From: Streptomyces sp. DSM 15324
Lineage (GTDB): Bacteria > Actinomycetota > Actinomycetes > Streptomycetales > Streptomycetaceae
Assembly (NCBI RefSeq): GCF_001514285.1
Contig: NZ_KQ949033.1
Location: 124,001-188,000 of the forward strand
Length of the DNA stretch: 64,000 nt
Direction: 5' to 3'
Shown in pieces: positions 22,737 to 31,214 of this stretch (its first letter is position 1; each line of letters opens with the position of its first letter). Made by a program: the position numbers and the translations under genes. The notes beneath the pieces are model-generated. The model was not told the origin of the DNA, made no database searches, and saw only the letters and a list, made by a program, of their open reading frames with translations.

Positions 22737-23953
22737 CCGGCACGCCGCTTCCGGACCACCCGGACTTCCTCTGGCGCAACCCCGACCCCAAGCGGTCGTA
22801 CGACGTGGTGATCGTCGGTGGCGGCGGGCACGGCCTGGCGACGGCCTACTACCTGGCCAAGAACCACGGGATCACCAATGTCGCGGTCCTGGAGAAGGGA
22901 TGGCTGGCCGGCGGGAACATGGCCCGCAACACCACCATCATCCGCTCCAACTACCTGTGGGACGAGAGCTCCGGCATCTACGAGCACTCCCTGAAGCTGT
23001 GGGAGACGCTGGAGGAGGACCTCGACTACCCCATTCTGTTCAGCCAGCGCGGGGTGCTGAACCTCGCGCACACCCTCCAGGACATCCGGGACAGCAAGCG
23101 CCGGGTGTACGCCAACCGGCTCAACGGCATCGACGCCGAGTGGCTGGAGCCGGACGAGGTCGCCGAGGTCTGTCCCATCGTCAACATCGACCCGGACGTG
23201 CGGTATCCGGTGCTCGGCGCCACGTACCAGCCGCGCGCCGGCATCGCCAAGCACGACTACGTCGCCTGGGGCTTCGCCCGGCGGGCCGACGCGTACGGCA
23301 TCGACCTCATCCAGAACTGCGAGGTCACGGGCATCGACGTGACGGACGGCCGGGTGACGGGCGTACGGACCACGCGCGGCGACATCGCCGCCGGCAAGGT
23401 GGCGCTCGCCGGCGCGGGACACACCTCCGTGCTCGCCGAGATGGTCGGCCTGCGACTGCCGTTGCAGAGCCACCCGCTACAGGCGCTCGTGTCCGAGCTG
23501 CTGGAGCCGGTGCACCCGACGGTCGTGATGTCCAACGCCGTCCATGTGTACGTCTCCCAGGCGCACAAGGGCGAGCTGGTCATGGGCGCCGGCATCGACA
23601 GCTACAACGGCTACGGCCAGCGCGGCGCGTTCCACATCATCGAACGCCAGATGGCCGCCGCCCTGGAGCTGTTCCCGGTGTTCGCCCGCGCCCACATGCT
23701 GCGCACCTGGGCCGGCATCGTCGACACCACCCCGGACGCCTCCCCCATCGTCGGGCTCACCCCGGTCGCGGACCTGTACCTCAACTGCGGCTGGGGGACG
23801 GGCGGGTTCAAGGCCACTCCCGGCGTCGGCTGGTGCTACGCCCACACCATCGCCACCGGTGAACCCCACCCGTACAACGCGCCCTTCGCCCTGTCCAGGT
23901 TCGTCACCGGCGCGCTGGTCGACGAGCACGGCGCGGCCGCCGTGGCCCACTGA
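22733..23953 (+). CDS. soxB: sarcosine oxidase subunit beta
   Basis: A 406-residue flavoprotein subunit of heterotetrameric sarcosine oxidase, which oxidises N-methylglycine to glycine while passing the methyl group to tetrahydrofolate. The FAD-binding VVIVGGGGHGLATAYYLA lies at residues about 24-41. The covalent-flavin region with RNTTIIRSNYLW follows, and the C-terminal WAGIVDTTPDASPIVG and CGWGTGGFKATPG segments are typical of DAO-fold amine oxidases. The length matches the family. ATG 22733 overlaps the stop of the glyA remnant, and soxD starts 20 bases after its stop. Confidence 0.95.
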   Translation: MTGTPLPDHPDFLWRNPDPKRSYDVVIVGGGGHGLATAYYLAKNHGITNVAVLEKGWLAGGNMARNTTIIRSNYLWDESSGIYEHSLKLWETLEEDLDYPILFSQRGVLNLAHTLQDIRDSKRRVYANRLNGIDAEWLEPDEVAEVCPIVNIDPDVRYPVLGATYQPRAGIAKHDYVAWGFARRADAYGIDLIQNCEVTGIDVTDGRVTGVRTTRGDIAAGKVALAGAGHTSVLAEMVGLRLPLQSHPLQALVSELLEPVHPTVVMSNAVHVYVSQAHKGELVMGAGIDSYNGYGQRGAFHIIERQMAAALELFPVFARAHMLRTWAGIVDTTPDASPIVGLTPVADLYLNCGWGTGGFKATPGVGWCYAHTIATGEPHPYNAPFALSRFVTGALVDEHGAAAVAH

Positions 23954-23973
23954 TCCCTCTCCCGGAGACTCCG

Positions 23974-24255
23974 ATGCAACTCATCGCCTGCCCCTGGTGC
24001 GGCGCGCGCGAGGAAGCCGAGTTCCACTACGGCGGACAGGCGCACGTCCCCTACCCCGCGGCCCCCGCCGACCTCGACGACGAGCAGTGGGCCCAGTACG
24101 TCTTCTTCCGCGACAACCCCAAGGGCCCGTTCGCGGAGCGGTGGATCCACGCCGCGGGATGCCGCCGCTGGTTCAACGCCCTGCGCGACACCGCCACCCA
24201 CCGGTTCCTCGCGGCCCCCCGGCCCGACGCCGACGGTCAGGAGGCCGGCTCATGA
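23974..24255 (+). CDS. soxD: sarcosine oxidase subunit delta
   Basis: A 93-residue zinc-binding subunit of heterotetrameric sarcosine oxidase. The first zinc ligands are in LIACPWCGAREEAEF (CxxC near residues 6-9), and the remaining His and Cys are in WIHAAGCRRWFNALRDT, all invariant in the family. GGAGA lies just upstream of ATG 23974. It overlaps the alpha subunit by ATGA. The Ala/Pro-rich last 15 residues are variable in the family. Confidence 0.94.
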   Translation: MQLIACPWCGAREEAEFHYGGQAHVPYPAAPADLDDEQWAQYVFFRDNPKGPFAERWIHAAGCRRWFNALRDTATHRFLAAPRPDADGQEAGS

Positions 24256-27062
24256 GCAACCCGTACCGTATCGACGGCTCCGGCACCGTGGACCGCGGCA
24301 CGACCCTGTCGTTCACCTTCGACGGAACCGCGTACACCGGCCACCCGGGCGACACCCTCGCCTCGGCACTGCTGGCCAACGGCGTCCACCACGTGGCGAC
24401 CGGCATCACCTACGGCCGGCCCCGCGGCATCATGACCGCCGGGGTCGAGGAGCCCAACGCGCTGGTGCAGATCGAGGCCCCCTTCCCCGAGCCGATGCTC
24501 ACGGCCACCACCGTGGAGCTCTACGACGGGCTCGTCGCCCGGGGGCTGAGCGGACAGGGCCGGCTGAGCAGCCGGCCCGACCCGGCCCGGTACGACACCG
24601 TGCACGCCCACTGCGACGTCCTGGTCGTCGGCGCCGGTCCGGCCGGTCTGTCCGCCGCCCTGACCGCCGCCCGGTCCGGCGTGCGCGTCGTCGTGGTCGA
24701 TGAACTCCCCCGCCCCGGCGGCTCGTTGCTCGGCGGCCGGGACGGCCTGGACGGCTGGGTCACCGAGGTCACGGACGAACTCGCGTCGCTGCCCGACGTC
24801 CGGCTGCTCCGGCGGACCACCGCCATCGGCTCCTACGACGACGGTCTCGTCCTCGCCCTGGAGAAGCGCACGGACCACCTCGGCGCGGCCGCGCCCGCCC
24901 ATGTCTCCCGGCAGCGCGTCTGGCGCGTCCGGGCGCGGCAGGCCGTGTTCGCCACCGGCGCCTACGAGCGGCCGATCGCGTTCGACGACAACGACCGCCC
25001 CGGCATCATGCTCGCCGCGTCCGCCCGGACCTACCTCAACCGCTTCGGCGTGCTGCCGGGCCGTGAGATCGCCGTGTTCACCACGAACGACAGCGCCTAC
25101 CGCGCGGCGGTCGAACTCGCCGACGCCGGCGCCCGCGTCCACACCCTGGTCGACGTACGGCGTGAGGTGCCGGCCCACTGGCGCGAGGCGTGTGCCGCGC
25201 GGGGCATCGAGGTGCGGGCCGGGCAGGTGGTGACCGGGACCAGCGGCACCGAGCGCATCGAGGGGGTCCGCCTCGGCCCCGAACACCTCGGCTGCGACCT
25301 GCTGCTGGTCTCGGGCGGCTGGAACCCGGCGGTGGCCCTGTTCAGCCAGTCCGGGGGACGGCTCCGCTACGACGGCGAGCTGGGCGCCTTCGTCCCGGCC
25401 GCCGCCCTGGACACGGTGCGTACGGCGGGTGCCGCGAGCGGGGTCCCCGGCCTGGCCGGAGCCCTGGCGGACGGCGTGGAGGCGGCCCGGCAGGCGCTGT
25501 CGGCGCTCGGCCGGAGCGCCCCGCGGGTGGCGCTGCCGGCCGTCGCCGAGGCGCCCGCGGACGCACCGGGCGCGGTGCTCTGGCGGGTACCGAGCGCCGA
25601 GGAGGACTCCCTGCAATTCGTCGACCTCCAGCGCGACGGGACCGTCGCGGACGTCCTGCGGGCCACCGGGGCGGGCCTGACCTCGGTGGAGCACGTCAAG
25701 CGGTATACCACCATCGGGACCGCCCACGACCAGGGCCGTACCTCGGGCGTCCTCACCTCCGGCATCGTCGCCGAGGCCCTGGGCGTGGACATCGCCGAGC
25801 TGGGCACCCCGCGGCTCCGGCCTCCCACGCTGCCGGTGGCGTTCGCCGCGTTCGCCGGACGCAACCGCGGCGAGCTGTTCGACCCGGTCCGGGTGACGGC
25901 CCTGCACGGGTGGCACGTCGAGCACGGGGCGCTCTTCGAGAACGTCGGCCAGTGGAAGCGGCCGTGGTACTACCCCGTCGGCGGGGAGACCCTCGAGGAG
26001 GCCGTGCTGCGGGAGTGCCGGGCGACCCGTGCGGGCGTCGGCATGATGGACGGCTCCACCCTCGGCAAGATCAGCGTCCAGGGCCCGGACTCCGGCGAAC
26101 TGCTGGACCGGCTCTACACCAACGTGATGAGCTCGCTGAAGGTCGGCCGGGTCCGCTACGGCGTGATGTGCGGGGTCGACGGCATGGCGCTCGACGACGG
26201 AACCGTCCTGCGCCTGGCCGAGCAGGAGTTCCTGGTCACGACGACCACCGGCAACGCCGCCAGGGTGCTGGACTGGATGGAGGAGTGGCTTCAGACGGAG
26301 TGGCCCGGCCTGCGGGTCCACCTCACCTCCGTCACCGAGCACTGGGCGACGATCCCGCTGGTCGGGCCGCGCTCTCGCGACGTCCTGGCCCTGGTGGCGC
26401 CGGCCCTCGACGTCGGCAACGACGCGTTCGGGTTCATGACCTGGCAGGACACCGTCGTGGCGGGCGTGCCCGCCCGGGTGGCGCGGATCAGCTTCTCCGG
26501 TGAACTCGCCTACGAGATCAACGTCCCGGCCTGGTACGCGCGCACGGTGTGGGAGGCCCTGTACACGGCGGGCGGGCCCTTCGGGATCACGCCGTACGGC
26601 ACGGAGACCATGCACGTGCTGCGCGCGGAGAAGGCGTACCCGATCATCGGGCAGGACACCGACGGCACGATCACCCCGCAGGACCTCGGCATGTCCTGGG
26701 TGGTGTCCGGGAAGAAGGACGACTTCGTCGGGAAGCGCTCCTTCGACCGGGCCGAGAACCGGCGCGCCGACCGCAAGCAACTGGTTGGGCTGCTGCCCGT
26801 CGACGAACGCACGCTGCTGCCGGAGGGCGCCCAGATCATCGGTACCGAGACGGTGCCCGCGCCGCCGGTGCCGATGCTCGGGCACGTCACCTCCAGCTAC
26901 CGCAGCGACGCCCTGGGCCGCACCTTCGCCCTCGCGCTGCTGCGCGGCGGCACCCAGCGGGTCGGCGAGACCCTCTACGTCCCGCTGGACGGCCGCACCG
27001 TCGCGGTGACCGTGACCGAGCCCGTGCTCTACGACAAGGAGGGAACCCGCCGTGACGGTTGA
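24252..27062 (+). CDS. soxA: sarcosine oxidase subunit alpha
   Basis: A 936-residue large subunit. Residues about 20-105 form the N-terminal ferredoxin-like domain (GDTLASALLANGV, PRGIMTAGVEEPNA). About 120-480 is a two-dinucleotide-binding disulfide-reductase-like region that holds NAD+ (VLVVGAGPAGLSAALTAARS) and contributes to the FMN site. About 560-936 is the aminomethyltransferase (GcvT-like) domain that binds tetrahydrofolate (MMDGSTLGKISVQGPDS, GYGVMCGVDGMALDD-type, ELAYEINVPAWY). Full length and intact. Its end overlaps soxG by 11 bases. It makes methylene-THF for the folate enzymes downstream. Confidence 0.95.
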   Translation: MSNPYRIDGSGTVDRGTTLSFTFDGTAYTGHPGDTLASALLANGVHHVATGITYGRPRGIMTAGVEEPNALVQIEAPFPEPMLTATTVELYDGLVARGLSGQGRLSSRPDPARYDTVHAHCDVLVVGAGPAGLSAALTAARSGVRVVVVDELPRPGGSLLGGRDGLDGWVTEVTDELASLPDVRLLRRTTAIGSYDDGLVLALEKRTDHLGAAAPAHVSRQRVWRVRARQAVFATGAYERPIAFDDNDRPGIMLAASARTYLNRFGVLPGREIAVFTTNDSAYRAAVELADAGARVHTLVDVRREVPAHWREACAARGIEVRAGQVVTGTSGTERIEGVRLGPEHLGCDLLLVSGGWNPAVALFSQSGGRLRYDGELGAFVPAAALDTVRTAGAASGVPGLAGALADGVEAARQALSALGRSAPRVALPAVAEAPADAPGAVLWRVPSAEEDSLQFVDLQRDGTVADVLRATGAGLTSVEHVKRYTTIGTAHDQGRTSGVLTSGIVAEALGVDIAELGTPRLRPPTLPVAFAAFAGRNRGELFDPVRVTALHGWHVEHGALFENVGQWKRPWYYPVGGETLEEAVLRECRATRAGVGMMDGSTLGKISVQGPDSGELLDRLYTNVMSSLKVGRVRYGVMCGVDGMALDDGTVLRLAEQEFLVTTTTGNAARVLDWMEEWLQTEWPGLRVHLTSVTEHWATIPLVGPRSRDVLALVAPALDVGNDAFGFMTWQDTVVAGVPARVARISFSGELAYEINVPAWYARTVWEALYTAGGPFGITPYGTETMHVLRAEKAYPIIGQDTDGTITPQDLGMSWVVSGKKDDFVGKRSFDRAENRRADRKQLVGLLPVDERTLLPEGAQIIGTETVPAPPVPMLGHVTSSYRSDALGRTFALALLRGGTQRVGETLYVPLDGRTVAVTVTEPVLYDKEGTRRDG

Positions 27063-27645
27063 CGCCCCCGCCCGTTTCAGCCCGCTCGCCGACTGGCAGG
27101 AGGCGTTCGGCCGGCTCCCCGACGGCTTCCAGGTCCGGGAGCTGCCGTACCTCACCCAGCTCACCCTGCGGGCGACGGTGGACAGTCCCGCGGCGAAGGC
27201 GGTCGAGTCGGTGCTCGGCGTCCGGCTGCCACCGGCCTCGCGCGCCGAGATGTCGGGTGAGGTGAAGGCCCTGTGGATGGGCCCCGACGAATGGCTGCTG
27301 GTCGCTCCGGCGGACACCGGTGAGGAGCTGGCCGGACGGCTGAGGTCGGCGATCGGCGAGGAGTTCGCCACCGTCACCGACGTCTCCGCGCAGCGCACGG
27401 TGCTGTCCCTGAGGGGCGCCCTCACCCGCGAGATCCTGGCGCAGGGCTGCGCCCTCGACCTGGACCGCCGGGTGGCGCCCGTCGGCGCCTGCTACACCAC
27501 CCTGCTCGCCCAGACCGGCATCACGCTGGTCGTCCGGGCGGAGGCCGCCGCCGCCGTGTGGCTGCTGGTCCGGTCCTCGTTCGCCCCGTACGCCGCGGCG
27601 TGGCTGGTCGACGCGGCCACGGAGTACGGCGGAGGGACGGGATGA
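27052..27645 (+). CDS. soxG: sarcosine oxidase subunit gamma
   Basis: A 197-residue gamma subunit, a small GcvT/YgfZ-like fold that completes the heterotetramer. Recognisable parts are LWMGPDEWLLVAP in the middle and VSAQRTVLSLRG followed by LDLDRRVAPVGACYTTLLAQ, then a C-terminal VRSSFAPYAAAWL. GTG 27052 overlaps the soxA end by 11 bases with GAGGGAA as ribosome site. It is less conserved than the other subunits, as usual for SoxG. Confidence 0.92.
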   Translation: MTVDAPARFSPLADWQEAFGRLPDGFQVRELPYLTQLTLRATVDSPAAKAVESVLGVRLPPASRAEMSGEVKALWMGPDEWLLVAPADTGEELAGRLRSAIGEEFATVTDVSAQRTVLSLRGALTREILAQGCALDLDRRVAPVGACYTTLLAQTGITLVVRAEAAAAVWLLVRSSFAPYAAAWLVDAATEYGGGTG

Positions 27646-27683
27646 CCCCCGGCGTCCCGGACACGTACAAGGAGAAGACAGCC

Positions 27684-28538
27684 ATGAGCACCCCGTTCGT
27701 CCTGACCCTGAGCTGCCCCGAGCGCCCCGGCATCGTGAACGCCGTGACGAGCTTCCTCGTCCGGCACAGCTGCGACATCACCGAGCACCAGCAGTTCGAC
27801 GACCCCGAACACGGCCGGGTCTTCCTGCGCACCGGCTTCACCAGCACCGACCGGGCGGTCACCCTCGACGGGCTGAGGGACGCGTTCGGGGCGATCGCGG
27901 ACACCTACGGGATGCGGTGGGAGCTGCGGGACGCCACGGCGAGGTCCCGTGTCCTGGTGATGGTGTCGAAGTTCGACCACTGCCTGGCGGATCTGCTCTA
28001 CCGCTCCAGGAGCGGCACGCTCGACGCCGACATCGCCCTCGTCGTCTCCAACCACCCCGATCTGTTGCCCATGGCGGATGCGGCCGGCATCCCCTTCGAG
28101 CACATCCCAGTCACCGCCGCGACCAAGCAGCAGGCGGAGGCCCGGCTGCTGGAGCTCGTTCAGGCGCACGCCGTCGACCTGGTGGTGCTGGCCCGCTACA
28201 TGCAGATCCTCTCGGACGACCTGTGCAAGGCCCTCGAAGGCCGGGCGATCAACATCCACCACTCGTTCCTGCCGAGCTTCGTGGGCGCCAAGCCCTACCA
28301 CCAGGCGTACCGGCGCGGGGTGAAGCACGTCGGCGCCACGGCCCACTACGTCACGGCGGACCTGGACGAGGGGCCCATCATCGAGCAGGAGGTGATCCGC
28401 GTCGACCACCGGCTCTCCGCGGACCAGCTCGTGCTGGTCGGCCGGGACGCCGAGCGGCTCGCGCTGGCCCGGGCGGTCAACTGGCACTGCCAGAACCGCA
28501 TCCTGCTGCACGGCAACCGCACGGTCATCTTCAGCTGA
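27684..28538 (+). CDS. purU: formyltetrahydrofolate deformylase
   Basis: A 284-residue enzyme that hydrolyses 10-formyl-THF to THF and formate. An N-terminal ACT domain (about 5-80, LTLSCPERPGIVNAVTSFL) precedes a formyltransferase-fold domain (about 85-284) with the catalytic Asn-His in INIHHSFLPSF and Asp in ADLDEGPIIEQ. AAGGAG ten bases upstream marks ATG 27684. An earlier in-frame ATG at 27642 overlaps the soxG stop but would add 14 residues before the domain. With FolD it lets the cell recycle folate charged by sarcosine oxidation. Confidence 0.95.
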   Translation: MSTPFVLTLSCPERPGIVNAVTSFLVRHSCDITEHQQFDDPEHGRVFLRTGFTSTDRAVTLDGLRDAFGAIADTYGMRWELRDATARSRVLVMVSKFDHCLADLLYRSRSGTLDADIALVVSNHPDLLPMADAAGIPFEHIPVTAATKQQAEARLLELVQAHAVDLVVLARYMQILSDDLCKALEGRAINIHHSFLPSFVGAKPYHQAYRRGVKHVGATAHYVTADLDEGPIIEQEVIRVDHRLSADQLVLVGRDAERLALARAVNWHCQNRILLHGNRTVIFS

Positions 28539-28555
28539 CACGGAAGGCGTCCATC

Positions 28556-29419
28556 ATGGCCACCGCGACCGTTCTCTCCGGCTCCGCAGCCGCCGCGGAC
28601 ATCAAGCGTGAACTCACCGGCCGCGTCGCCGCCCTGCGGGAGCGCGGTATCGTCCCCGGACTGGGCACGATCCTCGTCGGCGACGACCCCGCCAGCCACT
28701 CCTACGTGGGCGGCAAGCACCGGGACTGTGCCGAGGTCGGCATCGCCTCGCTGCGGGTCGACCTGCCGGCCTCCGCCACGCAGGCCGACGTCGAGGCCGC
28801 CGTCCTGCGGCTGAACGCGGATCCTGCGTGCACGGGTTTCATCGTGCAGCTGCCCCTGCCCGGCACCCTCGACATGCACGCCGTGCTGGAGCTCGTCGAC
28901 CCCGACAAGGACGCCGACGGTCTCCACCCGACGAACCTCGGCCGCCTCGTCCTGGGCGTCCCCGCGCCCCTGCCGTGCACGCCCCGGGGCATCCTGGACC
29001 TGCTGCGGCGGCACCATGTCCCCATCACCGGCGCCCAGTTCTGCGTGATCGGCTGTGGCGTGACCGTGGGCCGGCCGCTCGGGCTGATGCTCACCCGGCG
29101 CACGGAACACGCCACCGTGACCCTCTGTCACGAGGCGACCCGCGACGTGGCCGCGCACGCCCGGGAGGCGGACGTCGTCGTGGCCGCGGCCGGGGTCGCG
29201 CACCTCGTCCGGCCCGACTGGATCAAACCCGGCGCGACGGTCCTGTCCGTCGGTCTCACCCGCACCGTGGAGGGCATCCTCGGCGACGTCCACCCCGACG
29301 TCGACCGAGTGGCCGGCACCCTGACCAAGCCGGTCGGCGGCGTGGGCCCGATGACCCGCGCCATGCTGCTCACGAACATCGTCGAGGCGGCGGAACGGGG
29401 GGTGGGGGCGGGCGCGTGA
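28556..29419 (+). CDS. folD: methylenetetrahydrofolate dehydrogenase / methenyl-THF cyclohydrolase
   Basis: A 287-residue bifunctional enzyme that converts 5,10-methylene-THF to 10-formyl-THF with NADP+. Visible are the catalytic Lys in SYVGGKHRDC, GFIVQLPLPGTLD, DKDADGLHPTNLGRLVLG, the CTPRGILDLL segment, the altered nucleotide loop VIGCGVTVGRPLGLML (usually GRSxIVGxP), and the C-terminal KPVGGVGPMTRAML. As the last gene of the sarcosine operon it oxidises the methylene-THF made by SoxA; PurU then frees THF. A housekeeping folD is expected elsewhere, so this is probably a dedicated copy. A GC-rich tandem repeat follows the stop. Confidence 0.94.
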   Translation: MATATVLSGSAAAADIKRELTGRVAALRERGIVPGLGTILVGDDPASHSYVGGKHRDCAEVGIASLRVDLPASATQADVEAAVLRLNADPACTGFIVQLPLPGTLDMHAVLELVDPDKDADGLHPTNLGRLVLGVPAPLPCTPRGILDLLRRHHVPITGAQFCVIGCGVTVGRPLGLMLTRRTEHATVTLCHEATRDVAAHAREADVVVAAAGVAHLVRPDWIKPGATVLSVGLTRTVEGILGDVHPDVDRVAGTLTKPVGGVGPMTRAMLLTNIVEAAERGVGAGA

Positions 29420-29760
29420 GGCCATCGTCGGGCGGCGCGCGTCGGGTGTCGGGCAGCCGCCTGGGGCGCGCGTCGGGCCTCGGGCAGCCGCGTCGGGCGG
29501 CGCGCGTCGGGCGGCGCGCGTCGGGCGGCGCGCGTCGGGCGGCCGCGTCGGGCGGCGCGCGTCGGGCCTCGGGCCTCGGGTAGCCGCGTCGGGCGGCGCG
29601 CGGCGCGCGTCGGGCGTCAGGCAGCCGCCTGGGGCGGCGCGCGTCGGGCGTCAGGCAGCCGCCTGGGGCGGCGCGCGTCGGGCCTCGGGCCTCGGGCAGC
29701 CGCCTCGGGCGGTGGGCGGCGCGCGTCGGGGCGCCGTCGCCGGCGATCCGTCCGGGCAGG
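29420..29760. repeat. GC-rich tandem repeat array between folD and the pirin gene
   Basis: About 340 non-coding bases made of short units. A 14-base unit, GTCGGGCGGCGCGC, is repeated three times exactly at 29492-29533. A 34-base unit (29609-29642) is repeated exactly at 29643-29676, with degenerate copies on both sides. The longer unit contains GCCGCC-TGG-GGCGGC, which can fold as a hairpin, so the array may also stop transcription of the sox operon. No spacers of CRISPR type are present. Confidence 0.75.
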
Positions 29761-29787
29761 GGGTGGCCGGTCACCTCCTGGGGGGAA

Positions 29788-30717
29788 TCAGCCGACCCTC
29801 CGCCGCGGTTTGAGCGCGACCGTGGGCAGCTCCGGCGCCGGCAGTGGTGCCCCCTCATACCCCTCGACCTCGCCGAACCGGGGCCCGCCCAGTTCCGCCA
29901 TCCAGTCCGCGCGGGCCCGGGCGACCTCGTCGTGGGTGCGGCAGACGAAGTTCCACCACATGATGATCTCCTCCTCGAACGGCGGGCCGCCCAGGAGGAT
30001 CACACGGGCCGGGGTGGTGTCGGAGTCGTTGGTCAGGGTGAGGTGGTCGGGGCCGGGGTCGGCGCAGCCCAGTTCGGCGGGCTTGAGCGGGGTGCCGGCG
30101 AAGCGGACCGTGCCGGTGTCGACGAGGAGGCCGTGTTCGAAGGCGGGGTCGACGGGGAGGGTGAGGTCCGCTCCCGGGTCGAGGAGCAGCTCCGCCCCCA
30201 GGAGGGGCGTAAAGGTGCGCACCGGTGAGGTGGCCCCGGCGAGGGTGCCGAGGAAGACCCGCAGGGTGGCGCCGGGGAGGCGGACCGGCTGCGGTGCGTG
30301 GTGCTGGAAGTCGCGGGGGGCGTCGCGGTGGGCGTCCGGGAGGGCCACCCAGAGCTGGACGCCGTGCAGGACCGTGGTGCGCGGGGTGGAGACCTCGGTG
30401 TGCGCGATGCCGTGGCCGCCGGTCATGAGGTTGAGTTCGCCGGGGCGGACGAAGGCGTGGCTGCCGAGGCTGTCGCGGTGTTCGATCTCACCGCTGAACA
30501 GCCAGCTGACGGTCTGGAGCCCGGTGTGCGGATGGGGGGCGACGTCCATGCCGCCGGTCGCGGCGACGTCGTCGGGGCCGTAGTGGTCGGCGAAGCACCA
30601 GGCGCCGATCAGGCTGCGCCGGAATTGCGGGAGCGTACGGCGGACGGTCATGGCCCGGGGTCCGCCCAGCGGTACGTCACGCGGCGTGAGAACCTCCACC
30701 GTGCTCGGCTCGCTCAT
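29788..30717 (-). CDS. pirin family protein (bicupin, possible quercetinase)
   Basis: A 309-residue bicupin. The N-terminal cupin (about 20-150) has the metal ligands in GMDVAPHPHTGLQTVSWLF and GGHGIAHTEV. The C-terminal cupin (about 180-270) has IMWWNFVCRTHDEVARA, a pirin signature. Bacterial pirins include quercetin dioxygenases and a pyruvate dehydrogenase modulator. ATG 30717 has GGGGG-rich ribosome sequence upstream. It is divergent from an AhpD-like gene over 37 bases, a pairing common in actinomycetes that suggests a shared oxidative-stress response. Confidence 0.9.
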   Translation of the reverse strand: MSEPSTVEVLTPRDVPLGGPRAMTVRRTLPQFRRSLIGAWCFADHYGPDDVAATGGMDVAPHPHTGLQTVSWLFSGEIEHRDSLGSHAFVRPGELNLMTGGHGIAHTEVSTPRTTVLHGVQLWVALPDAHRDAPRDFQHHAPQPVRLPGATLRVFLGTLAGATSPVRTFTPLLGAELLLDPGADLTLPVDPAFEHGLLVDTGTVRFAGTPLKPAELGCADPGPDHLTLTNDSDTTPARVILLGGPPFEEEIIMWWNFVCRTHDEVARARADWMAELGGPRFGEVEGYEGAPLPAPELPTVALKPRRRVG

Positions 30718-30754
30718 CACTGGGCCCCCTTCATGGATGGTTAGATATTCAACT

Positions 30755-31204
30755 ATGACCGGTCGGATCTTCATAGACAAGCAGAGCCCCAAGGCCTATC
30801 ACGCTCTGGTGCAGACCTCCGAGGCCGTACGGGCGACCGCCGCCGACGCGGGCCTGGACCGGACCGTCGTGGAGCTCGTCAATCTGCGGGTCTCGCAGCT
30901 CAACGGCTGTGCGTTCTGCCTGGACGTGCACACCAAGGCCGCCGTGCGGGCCGGCGTGGAGACCAGGCGGCTCGGTGTGCTCGCCGCCTGGCGGGACACC
31001 GCGCTGTTCTCCCCGCTGGAGCGCGCGGCCCTGGCGCTCGCCGAGGCGACCACCCACCCCACCGACGCCGCTGCCCAGGAGGCGGCGTACGCCGAGGCCC
31101 GGGAGGTGCTCACCGACGACCAGATCTCCGCGGTCGTCTGGGTCGCCGTCACCATCAACGCCTTCAACCGGGTGTCCATCCTCAGCAAGCACCCCGTGCG
31201 CTGA
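30755..31204 (+). CDS. carboxymuconolactone decarboxylase / AhpD-like alkylhydroperoxidase
   Basis: A 149-residue all-helical protein with the redox motif CAFCLDVH (CxxC-x2-H, about residues 48-55) preceded by ELVNLRVSQLNG, the signature of AhpD-like peroxidases. TAGATA ends seven bases before ATG 30755 and no ribosome site is seen, so the transcript may be leaderless. It is divergent from the pirin gene and convergent with an FAD oxidoreductase, with only 10 bases between the stops. Function: thiol-dependent peroxide reduction is likely; the reductant is unknown. Confidence 0.88.
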   Translation: MTGRIFIDKQSPKAYHALVQTSEAVRATAADAGLDRTVVELVNLRVSQLNGCAFCLDVHTKAAVRAGVETRRLGVLAAWRDTALFSPLERAALALAEATTHPTDAAAQEAAYAEAREVLTDDQISAVVWVAVTINAFNRVSILSKHPVR

Positions 31205-31214
31205 CCCCGTCCGG

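Noticed and set aside
24237..27425. Long minus-strand reading opposite soxA
   Set aside because: Shadow of a high-GC gene; soxA on the plus strand is full length with all motifs.
29420..29760. CRISPR array
   Set aside because: Units are 14-34 bp and directly adjacent with no unique spacers, and no cas genes are near.
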